From Paeniglutamicibacter quisquiliarum (GTDB lineage Bacteria; Actinomycetota; Actinomycetes; Actinomycetales; Micrococcaceae): DNA of 64,000 bases. Position 1 is the stretch's first letter, and every line of letters begins with the position of its first letter. Position numbers and translations under genes: made by a program. The stretch covers positions 1-64,000 of the forward strand of contig NZ_JAHRED010000007.1 in the NCBI RefSeq assembly GCF_019084045.1, in the 5' to 3' direction. This document shows, in pieces, positions 52,002 through 61,068 of this stretch. The notes beneath the pieces are model-generated. The model was not told the origin of the DNA. It did no database searches and saw only the letters and a list, made by a program, of their open reading frames with translations.

Positions 52002-52781
52002 CTAGCCGAAAGCAGCAGCGCCGTTGACCGGGATGTCCTGACCGCTGACGTAGCCGGCGGATTCACTGAGCAACCATGCCACGGTGGCTGCCACGTCCGC
52101 TCCTGTCCCGTGCCGCCGCATCGGTATGGCGGAACTGACGCGCTCCAGCTGCTCCGCAACTTCTACGCCCCGGAGGGATGCCTGGAGCGCGGCCTCCTCT
52201 CTGTGCATGCCGGTGAGCATGTAACCGGGGGAAACCGTGTTGACGGTAGTCCCGTACGGTCCTTCCTCCACGGCGAGGCTTCGGGTGAGGGCGGCGAGTG
52301 CTCCCTTGGACATTGCGTAGGCCACGCCGTGCGATTGGGGGTGGTTCGCAAACAGAGACCCCATGTTGACGATCCGGCCGCGCCCGCTAAGGCGCAAGCT
52401 GGGCAGCGAGGCACGGCAAAGCCGTGCCGGTGCGATCATGTTGACCGCCAGCACCTGCTCGAGGTCTTCGTCGGAGGTGTGCTCTAAAAGCATTCCGGGG
52501 CCACCAACGCCGGCGTTGTTGACCAGCGCGTCCAAGCCGCCAAGGAGTTCGATGGCACCGTCAACCAATGTCCGGTCGGCGTGGGGCTCGGTGAGGTCAA
52601 GCTGCATGGTGCGGATTCTGCCTCCGCGCTCGCCGCCGAGCTTTGCGATCCCGGCGGAATTGTCGCAGGCCAAGACCAGATGCCCCTGGTCCGCGAGACC
52701 CAGGGCGATGTCCCGGCCTAGGCCGCCTGCCGCACCGGTCACCAGGGCCCGCATCGGGGCATGGCGGAGGAGCCTTGTCAT
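52002..52781 (-). CDS. SDR-family oxidoreductase
   Basis: About 259 aa: ALVTGAAGGLGRDIALGLAD near residue 12, NNAGVGGPGMLLEHTSDED, serine in VNMGSLFANHPQSHG, YAMSKGALAALTRSLAVEEG and a C-terminal YVSGQDIPVNGAAAFG. ATG 52781 is chosen; ATG 52754 directly before the cofactor motif is possible and the frame is open to 52844. It is divergent from the ABC transporter operon, and the shared control region holds two operator-like palindromes. Confidence 0.82.
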   Translation of the reverse strand: MTRLLRHAPMRALVTGAAGGLGRDIALGLADQGHLVLACDNSAGIAKLGGERGGRIRTMQLDLTEPHADRTLVDGAIELLGGLDALVNNAGVGGPGMLLEHTSDEDLEQVLAVNMIAPARLCRASLPSLRLSGRGRIVNMGSLFANHPQSHGVAYAMSKGALAALTRSLAVEEGPYGTTVNTVSPGYMLTGMHREEAALQASLRGVEVAEQLERVSSAIPMRRHGTGADVAATVAWLLSESAGYVSGQDIPVNGAAAFG

Positions 52782-52920
52782 GCTCGGAATCCGCGCACTG
52801 TGGCGACTCCGCCGCGGTAGAAAATTCTGTGGCTGCGTTGGCACCCGGAACCATGGCTCATTGGTTTTACCTTCCGATATTTGCGTCTTCCCATCCTTGA
52901 GTTCCCAGCGGCAAGTTACA

Positions 52921-52936
52921 TGCGTCGAATGACGTA
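52921..52936. promoter_or_regulatory. Candidate operator of the amide regulon, site 2
   Basis: TGCGTCGAATGACGTA, an imperfect 16-bp palindrome. It matches the inverted site at 52991 at 14 of 16 positions when read on the other strand, and its centre lies 70 bases from that of the 52991 site. Confidence 0.55.
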
Positions 52937-52990
52937 CGGGGATGGAACCTAAAATTCCAATCAGCCCCGCACTTCGTATTTTGCCGTTCG

Positions 52991-53006
52991 TACGTCATAT
53001 GACGCA
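52991..53006. promoter_or_regulatory. Candidate operator of the amide regulon, site 3
   Basis: TACGTCATATGACGCA reads TGCGTCATATGACGTA on the other strand: a 16-bp palindrome with one mismatched outer pair, 98 bases before the substrate-binding lipoprotein start. Confidence 0.6.
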
Positions 53007-53103
53007 TGTGCTGTAAGTTCTGCTCTGGTGAGATGTCTACTCAGAACAAGCGGGCACCAGCCGGGGAAGCCGCCGGGTATCCGTCGCAGACATTGGAGGA
53101 ACA

Positions 53104-54096
53104 ATGAAATCTCGTAAGTTTGCACGACTCGTGTCGCTCGGTGCCGTGGCCTCACTCGTCCTTGCCGGTTGCACCTCCGGCACCGCGTCCGAAGGGGACT
53201 CCTCCGGAGAGCCTGACAAGGGCGCGGTTGCGATGAGTTTTGCCGGGTTGGACATCCAGATCTGGGTCGATGAACTCGAATACATGAAACCCATCGTTGA
53301 AGCTGCCGGCTACGAATTGGTCAGCGACGATCCACAGTGGAACATCCAAAGCCAGGTTTCGAGCTGGCAGTCATGGATCCAGCGCGGCGATATCAAGGCG
53401 ATCATGGGCTATCCCGTGCAGTCGGACTCCATGGTCCCGGTCACCACCGAGGCGAATGCCGCAAACATCCCCGTCGTCGGGTATGCGACCGAATGGGAAG
53501 GCATCGAGGCAGCGTTGGTCATCGACAACTACAACGACGGCCTGACCTTGGGCGAGGAAGCCGGCAAGTGGATCGTGGAGAAGTACGGAGACGCCGAGGT
53601 CCCCGTTGGGTTCTTCAGCTACTACGAAACCGATCTGGGTATTGAGCGATCCAACGGCATCAAGGACGGGCTGAAGAAGGCCGGGGCGAAAGTTAAGATT
53701 TCGGATATGCCCTCGCTGACCATCGAGGACGGACTGGAAAACACAAAGAACCAGCTGTCAGCGAATCCCAACACCAAGGTTTGGCTTTCAACCGGTTCCG
53801 ACCAGTTGATCGGTTCCTACCGTGCGCTCATGTCTCACGGTGTGGATCCCAAAGATCCGGGCTACCTGCTCGGTGCCCTAGATGCCACAGATGAATCACT
53901 GGACCTAATCAAGGAAAAGGACAGCATCTGGCGGCTCGGGTTCATCCTGCCGGCCAAGGAACTGGCTGAGAAGAACGCGCAGCTGCTCATCGAGGCGGCC
54001 GAGGGAACTCTCAAGGGAAACATAGAGATTTCCTCCACCCGGGTAACCCCGGAAAACGCCGATTCCTTCCGCAGCGACCGCAAGAGCGGAAGCTGA
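53104..54096 (+). CDS. Sugar-type ABC transporter substrate-binding lipoprotein
   Basis: A 330-aa protein with a lipobox LAGC near residue 22. The mature part is of the ribose/LacI-like binding fold: FAGLDIQIWVDELEYMKPIVEAAGYEL, IMGYPVQSDSMVPVTTEANAANIPVVGYATEWEG and DNYNDGLTLGEEAGKWIVEKYG. The ligand is not evident; family members bind sugars, polyols and other small polar molecules. First gene of an operon with ATPase, permease, HDAC-like hydrolase and regulator. AGGA precedes the ATG. Confidence 0.87.
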   Translation: MKSRKFARLVSLGAVASLVLAGCTSGTASEGDSSGEPDKGAVAMSFAGLDIQIWVDELEYMKPIVEAAGYELVSDDPQWNIQSQVSSWQSWIQRGDIKAIMGYPVQSDSMVPVTTEANAANIPVVGYATEWEGIEAALVIDNYNDGLTLGEEAGKWIVEKYGDAEVPVGFFSYYETDLGIERSNGIKDGLKKAGAKVKISDMPSLTIEDGLENTKNQLSANPNTKVWLSTGSDQLIGSYRALMSHGVDPKDPGYLLGALDATDESLDLIKEKDSIWRLGFILPAKELAEKNAQLLIEAAEGTLKGNIEISSTRVTPENADSFRSDRKSGS

Positions 54097-54099
54097 TCC

Positions 54100-55611
54100 A
54101 TGATGCATTCCACACAGTCCCTGCCGGGGGCGGGTGAAGGCGATATGCGATTGCGGTTGGAAAACCTGTCCGTTGAATTCGGTGCCACCCGGGCCTTGGA
54201 CGGGGTCACGCTCTCGGTGGCGGCCGGTGAAGTTGTCGGCCTGCTTGGCCACAACGGAGCGGGAAAATCCACGCTGTTCAACGTGCTCTCCGGGGTCTAT
54301 GCCGCATCGAGCGGGGATTTCACCGTGGATGGTGTCCCGGCACCGGGGAAATTGACACCGCAAGAAGCCGCAGGAATGGGCATCACGGTGATCCATCAGG
54401 AGCCGGCGCTAGCGCCGAACCTGAGCATTCTGGACAACCTGTTCTTGGGACAAGGGCTTCGGCCCAGCGTCGGCCAGCGCGAGCAAGCGCGCCGGGCACT
54501 GGCCGAGGTCGGATCCGACCTCGATCCGGGTCTCATGGTAGATACGCTCTCGCTGGGTGAGCGTCAGCTTGTTGACTTGGCGCGCGGGTTCCTGGCCGGC
54601 GGCATGAAAATGCTGTTGCTCGATGAACCCACCGCCGCGCTCGGCCGTGCCGAAACCGAATCATTGCATGCCTTGATCAGGCAGCTGGCAGCGCGTGGGG
54701 TGACGGTCATCTACGTCTCCCACAGGCTGCCCGACATCCTGGACGTTTGCGAACGCATCTTGGTTCTCAGGTCGGGGTGCCTGGTGGTGGACGGGACCGC
54801 CGAGTCATTCACGGGCAGGACGCTGGCCCAGGCCCTTGCCCCGGGCATGGGCGACGACAAGTTCGTTCCAGCCCGAGTGCAAACGAGCGCCGGGCTTCTT
54901 CGGTCCGACGGGGTCAGCGTCGCCGCTGGCGAAGTGGTGGGCCTCTTCGGGATGGCCGCCGGGGAGCAATTCAGCTTTCTTGCCGGACTCTTCGGCTTGG
55001 ACGGACATGGCCGCTTTAGCTGGAACGACCGGGACGTCGACATCGCCTCGCCGGGCGCCGCGGTGCGTTGGGGCATCCATCTGGTGCCGGCCGACCGTGA
55101 AAACGATGGTCTAGTCTCCGGTGCCTCAGCACTGGACACGGTGTTCCTCCCGTGGTTCAGCCAGCTGCCCGGCCGCGGATGGTGGGTTGGCCCAGCGGTG
55201 GGGGAAAACACATACGCCGAAGCCCGGAAAAAGCTCAATATCCTCGGCCCCGGCTCCGACGCGCCAATCGACGAGTTCAGCGGCGGCAACCGGCAAAAGC
55301 ATCTGCTGTCGCGCTGGATGTTTCCGCGCCAACCGCGGGTCCTCCTGCTGGCACAGCCGACCCAGGGTGTCGACGTTGGCGCCAAGCAGGACATCGCCAC
55401 CGCCGTCCGCGAGCTCGCCGCCCAAGGTGTGGCGGTGTTGGTCGCCTCCGCCGAATCTGATGAGATCGCCCAGCTCTGCGACCGTTCCTACGTCATGTAC
55501 GGGGGTTCGCGGGCGGAAGTCCCCCGCGGTCCCGAATTCAGCGGGGATCTCGTTTCCACGTTGCTCCACCTATCAGATGCAGAACGACCCATGGAAGGGG
55601 TCTCCCGGTGA
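54100..55611 (+). CDS. Sugar-type ABC transporter ATPase (two domains)
   Basis: A 503-aa tandem ABC protein. Domain 1: Walker A GHNGAGKST near residue 50, signature LSLGERQLVDLAR and Walker B MKMLLLDEPTAALGRA. Domain 2 lacks a normal Walker A (GLFGMAAGEQFS) but keeps a signature-like FSGGNRQKHLLSRW and VLLLAQPTQGVDVGAKQ, the usual asymmetric layout of ribose-type importers. The start MMHSTQ has a possible alternative ATG further in. It overlaps the permease gene by four bases. Confidence 0.9.
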   Translation: MMHSTQSLPGAGEGDMRLRLENLSVEFGATRALDGVTLSVAAGEVVGLLGHNGAGKSTLFNVLSGVYAASSGDFTVDGVPAPGKLTPQEAAGMGITVIHQEPALAPNLSILDNLFLGQGLRPSVGQREQARRALAEVGSDLDPGLMVDTLSLGERQLVDLARGFLAGGMKMLLLDEPTAALGRAETESLHALIRQLAARGVTVIYVSHRLPDILDVCERILVLRSGCLVVDGTAESFTGRTLAQALAPGMGDDKFVPARVQTSAGLLRSDGVSVAAGEVVGLFGMAAGEQFSFLAGLFGLDGHGRFSWNDRDVDIASPGAAVRWGIHLVPADRENDGLVSGASALDTVFLPWFSQLPGRGWWVGPAVGENTYAEARKKLNILGPGSDAPIDEFSGGNRQKHLLSRWMFPRQPRVLLLAQPTQGVDVGAKQDIATAVRELAAQGVAVLVASAESDEIAQLCDRSYVMYGGSRAEVPRGPEFSGDLVSTLLHLSDAERPMEGVSR

Positions 55612-56693
55612 AACTATCCTCGGTCAATCTCAAGTCCTTCTTGGCCAAGAACGGGATTTTCTTTGCCCTCGTTCTCCTGGTCGTGTTCTTTACGATCCTC
55701 AACCCGCGCTTCATGAGCACCGGTAACGCACTGAACGTGCTGCTACAGGTCGCCGAACTCGGCATCGTAGTCCTGCCCTTGGCCCTGTTGATGATATCCG
55801 GTTCGGTGGATCTGTCCGTTGGTTCCATAGCGTCTGCCTCGGCGGTCAATTCGGCGCTGGTCATGAGCGCCACCGGGTCAACGACTCTGGGCATCATCGC
55901 GGGCCTGGTCTTTGGAGTGGCAGCAGGTGCCCTCAATGGCTTCCTCGTGGCATACCTCGGTCTGAACCCCATCGTGGTGACTTTGGGTTTCCTGAGCGTC
56001 TGGGGCGGTTACGCGATGATGGTGACGGGAGGGCGCACAGTGACCAGGCGCGAATTGCCGGAGGAGTTCCAGGAATTCGGCACCGCCGCCGTCGGTCCCT
56101 TCCCGGTTCGATTGTTGTTGCTCTTGCTAGTGGTTGCCGGTGTTTGGTACGTGTTGAACAGGCACCGGGTGGGACGCGAGACTTACGCCATTGGTGGCAG
56201 TGAGCGTGCGGCGCGATTGATGGGCGTGAATGTGCGCCGCGTCCGGTTCGGGCTGTTCGCGGCCACCGGCCTTGCGTCCGCCTTGGCCGGAATCATGTTG
56301 GGGGCCAAAGTCCAGTCTGTGAGTCCCGCTGTGGGCTTGAACCTCGAAATGAATGCATTGACCGTTGCCTTACTTGGCGGTGTGGCATTTGCCGGCGGCG
56401 TGGGGCGCGTCGGCGGGGTTCTGGCCGGCTTGTTGTTCTTCGGTGTCATGCGCAACGGCCTGGTCTTTTTGCAGGCCTCCCCCTTCCTCCAAACGATCAT
56501 CGTGGGCCTGACCTTGGTGGTGGCAGTGGCACTGGACGAATCTATCCAAAAGATCGTCAAGCAATCTTGGGCAACACGCGGCAAAGCCGTCTTGGAATCG
56601 AGTATCAAGGCAAATGGCGACCCCGGCACCTTGGTGGAGGAAGGCACGACCGAGGCGGGGGAACGCCAGCGTTTGGGCGTCGGCAAACACTAG
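55608..56693 (+). CDS. Sugar-type ABC transporter permease (RbsC-like)
   Basis: A 361-aa BPD_transp_2 permease. FVLLVVFFTILNPRFMSTGNALNVLLQV-like N-terminus, then LMISGSVDLSVGSIASASAVNSA and GALNGFLVAYLGLNPIVVTLGFLSVWGG, all diagnostic of the ribose/galactose importer group. The EAA-like loop reads YAIGGSERAARLMGVNVRRVR. A ~45-residue hydrophilic C-terminal tail is unusual. It starts inside the ATPase gene (ATGA-type overlap, GTG start). Confidence 0.9.
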   Translation: MKLSSVNLKSFLAKNGIFFALVLLVVFFTILNPRFMSTGNALNVLLQVAELGIVVLPLALLMISGSVDLSVGSIASASAVNSALVMSATGSTTLGIIAGLVFGVAAGALNGFLVAYLGLNPIVVTLGFLSVWGGYAMMVTGGRTVTRRELPEEFQEFGTAAVGPFPVRLLLLLLVVAGVWYVLNRHRVGRETYAIGGSERAARLMGVNVRRVRFGLFAATGLASALAGIMLGAKVQSVSPAVGLNLEMNALTVALLGGVAFAGGVGRVGGVLAGLLFFGVMRNGLVFLQASPFLQTIIVGLTLVVAVALDESIQKIVKQSWATRGKAVLESSIKANGDPGTLVEEGTTEAGERQRLGVGKH

Positions 56694-56762
56694 TCCCCGC
56701 CAAAACCCATCGGGTTGCACGGCCCGAGACACACCAAAACACGCGACGAAAGGCACGCAATC

Positions 56763-57872
56763 ATGAGCACCGGATGGATCTGGCACGAGGTCTTCAATTG
56801 GCACAACACCGGCAACGGATCCGGCTTCTTCGGACCCGGGGGATTTATACAGCCTCATGTGGCCTTCGACTCGCCCGACACAAAGGGTCGCTTTGCGGCC
56901 TTGGTGAAGGTCAGTGAATTCGACAAGAAAATGGTTGCACTGGACACGTCCCCGGCAACGGACGATGAGATCCTGGCGGTTCACACTCACGGGTACCTGC
57001 AGCGGCTTGAAGACATGAACGAAACAGGCGGGGATGCCGGGGAAAACGCAGATTTCGGTCCGCAGGGAATCGCGATTGCCAAGCTTTCGGCCGGTGCCGC
57101 CATCGGAGCAGTGCGGGCCGTGCTGCGCGGCGAGGTGGACAACGCCTACGCATTGGTGCGTCCAGCAGGGCACCATGCTGAGGCCGACCGTGGCCGCGGT
57201 TTCTGCCTGTTCGCCAACACCTCGATCGCCGCACGTGTCGCCTTGGACGAATTCGAGCTCAAGCGGGTGGCGATCGTCGACTGGGACGTGCACCACGGCA
57301 ACGGAACGCAGAGCGTGTTTTGGAACGACCCGTCCGTCCTCACGATTTCCCTGCACCAAGACCGGTTGTACCCTGCGGACTCCGGCATGCGCTCCGAGAG
57401 CGGCGGGCCAGGCGCCGAAGGCACCGCGATCAACATCCCGTTGCCCGCGGGCACGGGAGACGGAGGCTATCTCGATGCCCTGGACCGCGTCGTGGTTCCA
57501 GCCTTGGAACGATTCCGGCCCGAACTCATCATTATCGGCAGCGGTTTTGACGCGTCTGCCACGGACCCGCTCGGCCGGATGGTGGTCACCAGTGCCGGAT
57601 TCCGATCCATGTCCCAGCGGATGATCGACGCCGCTTCCGAACATTGTGCAGGTCGCATCGCGTTCATCCACGAAGGCGGTTACTCGGCGCACTACGTCCC
57701 GTTCTGCGGCATGGCAGTGCTTGAGGAACTGACCGGCCTGGATTCTGGGGTCAAAGATCCCTACATGGCATTTTTTGCCGACTACCCGCAGCTGCAATTG
57801 GAACCGTGGCAGAAGGAAGCCGTGGACTTGGCCAGCGAACTCGTCCACCATGTGCCGGACCACCGCCAATGA
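56763..57872 (+). CDS. HDAC-family amidohydrolase (class II, acetylpolyamine-type)
   Basis: A 369-aa zinc amidohydrolase of the arginase/deacetylase fold. The catalytic His-His pair is in RPAGHHAEADRGRGFCLF near residue 140, zinc ligands are in VDWDVHHGNGTQ and GSGFDASATDPLGR, and the loop YSAHYVPFCG carries the late catalytic tyrosine region. Bacterial members deacetylate acetylpolyamines or other N-acyl amines. The N-terminal TGWIWHEVFNWHNTGNG is typical of a bacterial class II subgroup. It follows the importer and overlaps the regulator gene (ATGA), so it should act on the imported compound. ATG 56763 has AAAGG upstream. Confidence 0.88.
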   Translation: MSTGWIWHEVFNWHNTGNGSGFFGPGGFIQPHVAFDSPDTKGRFAALVKVSEFDKKMVALDTSPATDDEILAVHTHGYLQRLEDMNETGGDAGENADFGPQGIAIAKLSAGAAIGAVRAVLRGEVDNAYALVRPAGHHAEADRGRGFCLFANTSIAARVALDEFELKRVAIVDWDVHHGNGTQSVFWNDPSVLTISLHQDRLYPADSGMRSESGGPGAEGTAINIPLPAGTGDGGYLDALDRVVVPALERFRPELIIIGSGFDASATDPLGRMVVTSAGFRSMSQRMIDAASEHCAGRIAFIHEGGYSAHYVPFCGMAVLEELTGLDSGVKDPYMAFFADYPQLQLEPWQKEAVDLASELVHHVPDHRQ

Positions 57873-59608
57873 CCCGTGTGATCGAGTTCCTCACGGACCA
57901 CCGTGGCCGAATTGAATCGATCCACGGCGGTCCGCCACCCCCGGAATTGGTGTCCTACGCCCGGGGCTTCCTGCTGCTGAACCGCCACCGGGTCCAGTTC
58001 CTCTACCGGTCCGCCGAACCATGGCTGACCGTCGTGCTGGAAAGGGCACGTCGGCGCGGCGAGCAGCACGATCGTGCGCTGATCAGGGCCGTTCCATCAG
58101 AACTGCCACAGGGCATCACTCGGCGCGAAATCGAGGTCCTGACCTTGTTGTCGCTCGGACTGTCCAACCCGGAGATCGGGGAGCGGCTCGGAACCAGCCG
58201 CCGGACTGTGTCCACCCAGGTGGAGCGGCTGCTGCACAAGCTCGGCCAGGTGAGTAGGGCTGGGCTGGCATCGCTCGTCGTTGACAGCCACCTGCTTGCT
58301 TTGCCGATCCCGGGTGGCGTTGATGGCGTGGCTCATATCTCGGTCGTGGGTGTCGAACGATTTGCTGGCATGGTCGATGAGGTTCCCGCGCGTCTTCCCT
58401 TAGGCCCGAAGACAGTCGACGGACCACGCCCGATCCTGGTTGGCACCCTGGCGTCCCTGACCGGCCAGGCCAACGACGAGGGAGAAGAATTGGTCCGCGG
58501 CGCTGCACTGGCAGTCGAGGAGATCAATTCCCACGGCGGGGTGGCGGGCCGGACTCTTGAACACCTCGTTGCTGACGCGGACTTGTACGACCCCGATGCA
58601 GTTCGGGCCGCCATGCAGCGACTCATCGATGCAGGCGTCGACGCCATTACAACACACTATTCGAGCGCCGAGAATCCCTTCCTGCTCGAGATGGCCGCCG
58701 AATACGGCAGGCCGTTTCTTCATGTCGACACCTTTGAGCGTCATGTGGACCTAGTCCGGAGTAATCCCCGTCGCTACGGAACAGTGTTCCAGACGTGCCC
58801 GTCAGAGAAGTATTACGCCATGGCGTTTGTGCGCTTCCTGAGAGATCTCGGGAAGCTGCGGAGCTACCTGCCAAGGCAACGCCGGATGGCGTTGGTGGAG
58901 ATGGATACCCCGAGTGCGCATATCGGCGGAAACGGATTCGAGCCCGCAGTCGCCGAGGCAGGCTGGAGCATTGTCAGCCGCGAAAGTGCTCCCTTCCGGC
59001 AATCGGACTGGGAGGAAGTGGCCCGGCATCTGGTGGAGTCCCGCGCCGAAGTCATTCTCGTGGCACACTTCATCACCGACGAAATTGCGGAGCTGCAGAG
59101 ACAACTCCATGCCGCGAAGTTCACGGGCTTGGTCTACTACGTCTACGCTGCATCGAGCCCCCGCTTTGTGGAGCAGCTGGGGGATCTTGCGAATGGGGTC
59201 GTGTGGAGTTCCGTGACCAACCGAACGGATTCGGCCGTCGCACGGGCGTTTCAGCGAAACTATGCGGTCCGCTACGGCGTGGAACCGGGGCCGGCGCAAT
59301 CCAGTTCAGCCTACGACCAGGTCCAGCTGTTGGCTACCTCGTGGCGCCAAAACGGAGGCACGGACAGCGCCGGAGTGTGCTCTGCCCTACGCGAGACCCT
59401 CTACCGAGGGCTCAACGGAACCTACTATCTGGGAGAGGACGGCCAGGCGCCATTGAGCTACCCTGATGGCACAATCGATCCGACGATTGGCATGCCGCTT
59501 TTAACCTGCCAGATCCAATCGGGTGGACCAGTGGTCCTTAGCCCCGCACCATTCGGGTCCATGCATCTCTTGCAGATTCCGGGAATGAACCTCGCCGAGG
59601 AAAGCTAA
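57869..59608 (+). CDS. LuxR-HTH regulator fused to a periplasmic-binding-protein-like sensor, paralogue 2
   Basis: A 579-aa protein matching the regulator at 49304 over its whole length. Residues 1-78 form the uncharacterised N-terminal domain (FLTDHRGRIESIHGG, ELVSYARGFLLLNRHRVQFLY), ~79-126 the helix-turn-helix (RREIEVLTLLSLGLSNPEIGERLGTSRRTV) and ~190-570 the ligand-binding fold (ILVGTLASLTGQANDEGEELV, NSHGGVAGRTLEHLV, SSAYDQVQLLATSW). There is no export signal. It is translationally coupled to the HDAC-like gene. The PBP part would be the cytosolic ligand sensor; the HTH the DNA-binding output. Confidence 0.88.
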   Translation: MTRVIEFLTDHRGRIESIHGGPPPPELVSYARGFLLLNRHRVQFLYRSAEPWLTVVLERARRRGEQHDRALIRAVPSELPQGITRREIEVLTLLSLGLSNPEIGERLGTSRRTVSTQVERLLHKLGQVSRAGLASLVVDSHLLALPIPGGVDGVAHISVVGVERFAGMVDEVPARLPLGPKTVDGPRPILVGTLASLTGQANDEGEELVRGAALAVEEINSHGGVAGRTLEHLVADADLYDPDAVRAAMQRLIDAGVDAITTHYSSAENPFLLEMAAEYGRPFLHVDTFERHVDLVRSNPRRYGTVFQTCPSEKYYAMAFVRFLRDLGKLRSYLPRQRRMALVEMDTPSAHIGGNGFEPAVAEAGWSIVSRESAPFRQSDWEEVARHLVESRAEVILVAHFITDEIAELQRQLHAAKFTGLVYYVYAASSPRFVEQLGDLANGVVWSSVTNRTDSAVARAFQRNYAVRYGVEPGPAQSSSAYDQVQLLATSWRQNGGTDSAGVCSALRETLYRGLNGTYYLGEDGQAPLSYPDGTIDPTIGMPLLTCQIQSGGPVVLSPAPFGSMHLLQIPGMNLAEES

Positions 59609-59910
59609 CCAAAGACTGCATTAACCAGGGCACCGAGATCCCCCGCACCATGGCGAGGTTTCCAGCGACTTCGATTTCGTGACACATGGTTGTTTTCTGC
59701 TGCCCGGGCTGAAAAGCGATCTCGTCGCCGAGATCGGCGAACCAGTCCCAACGCATGATCGCGGCCAGCTCAAGGGGACCACCACGTCTAGGTTGGGCAC
59801 CCATGGCCAGTCCAGGCGCCCACGCCGCAGAGAAGCACGAAGTATCCGCGATTCCCGCGGCATACTCTGCCGTGGGCGTGAGTGGAAGCGCGATACGGGA
59901 TGTCGCACAG
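59609..59910. other. Stretch between convergent genes, possible decayed coding DNA
   Basis: On the minus strand a frame near 59620-59770 reads MRWDWFADLGDEIAFQPGQ and looks protein-like, but it has no plausible start context, runs past both ends and matches no family I know. GATCTCG (59718-59724) pairs with CGAGATC (59729-59735), a weak hairpin. Confidence 0.35.
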
Positions 59911-61068
59911 CTACGCCTTCACAAGATTAGGCAGTAAGAATTCGGCGTAATCGACAACCTTTCTAGGCGCTAAGCAGGGGTTACCTTCTGCCAGATGCAG
60001 TACGCGGTTGTCCAGATCCATGACCACAGACATGACCGTCGACCACTGCGCCGCAGGATCCGATCGGACATCGGGGTGGCAGCAAATGGAACCCGGGGCG
60101 TCTGTGTGATCCTGCAGGGCGTGATCCAGTACAGCGATAGTGACCTTTTGTGTGTTGATGCCGACCAGCTCGCGCAACCGGGACAGTCGCACGTAGGAAT
60201 CGGACATGGCCACGGGAGCTAGGTCGAAACCGTCCCGCGTCGAATCCAAGAAGTGGTTGGTGTGGAAGGTCTTTCCATGTTTGGCAATCTGGACGTTGAT
60301 GTTGCGTGCGTCCCCCGGTCCCGTCTCAACGTTCAGGATCGCCCCGTCCGCGGCTCCCAGCATGTAGTTTCCGGAAGAGGCCCTGGGGTGAGAGGCCAGT
60401 AATTCGACCGCGTCATAGACACGTTTACAATCTGCCAGCGCCCGCAGCAAGACATGAAAAGGGACGCCCGGGGTTGATCCGTCAACGCTTGTCACAAGCG
60501 TGTTTACTGCCATGCCGATGCCGTGCTCGTTCATCACCGTTTTGGCCAGCAACCCGGCCTCCACGATGGTGACGTAGTTCGGTCCGTCCTCGCGTTCAAC
60601 CTCCAGCAGGATCACCGAATCCAAGCCGTGCACCAGCCAATCCCAATTCTGGCCAATCAATGTGTGTCCCAGTGCCGTGTGCGTCGGGGCTATCGCAAAG
60701 GAAGAACATTCCCCGACCCCACGCAGTGGATTTGCCGATCCCGTGGCCATCCAGTGCGCGGAGACCAAAGCCTGCCAGAGGATCTCGGTGCGACAATTCA
60801 TCGCCAGGATGTCTCCGAACGGCAGGTTCGCGCCCTTGGCGATCCCGCGCATTTCGTCCCAGATATCTGGGAAGAAGCGTTGGATGGATTCAGCGTACCC
60901 TTCGGCGTGGCTGACGGCGTCTTCCCAAGTCACGCCCTTGCTGGCGAAGGAGCGCTCGTAGCCGTCGCGGGCATGGTGCACCTGTGTGCGGGCCAATGAT
61001 CCGTATTGTTCACCGCGTTCAATCGGCCCGCCACTGACTCTGATGCGCGGGTAGCCTGCAGTTTTCAT
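59911..61068 (-). CDS. C45-family Ntn hydrolase (acyl-transferase/amidohydrolase type)
   Basis: A 385-aa protein of the isopenicillin N acyltransferase-like C45 family. The nucleophile cysteine, exposed by autocleavage in relatives, is in GVGECSSFAIAPT near residue 120. The preceding NCRTEILW and the following GHTLIGQNWDW, EAGLLAKTVMNEHGIGMAVNTLV and GNYMLGAADGAILNVE are the family's landmarks. It would hydrolyse or transfer an acyl group on an amide. Its start overlaps the end of the deacetylase-fold gene by four bases, so both are made together. Confidence 0.83.
   Translation of the reverse strand: MKTAGYPRIRVSGGPIERGEQYGSLARTQVHHARDGYERSFASKGVTWEDAVSHAEGYAESIQRFFPDIWDEMRGIAKGANLPFGDILAMNCRTEILWQALVSAHWMATGSANPLRGVGECSSFAIAPTHTALGHTLIGQNWDWLVHGLDSVILLEVEREDGPNYVTIVEAGLLAKTVMNEHGIGMAVNTLVTSVDGSTPGVPFHVLLRALADCKRVYDAVELLASHPRASSGNYMLGAADGAILNVETGPGDARNINVQIAKHGKTFHTNHFLDSTRDGFDLAPVAMSDSYVRLSRLRELVGINTQKVTIAVLDHALQDHTDAPGSICCHPDVRSDPAAQWSTVMSVVMDLDNRVLHLAEGNPCLAPRKVVDYAEFLLPNLVKA

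Noticed and set aside
53104-56693. Autoinducer-2 (Lsr) or ribose operon
   Set aside because: The transporter is of the same broad type, but no lsrK/lsrF, ribokinase or pyranase is present; the neighbours are amide hydrolases.
56763-57872. AcuC-type acetoin utilisation deacetylase
   Set aside because: No acuA/acuB or acetyl-CoA synthetase nearby; the N-terminus and context fit the acetylpolyamine-type group better.
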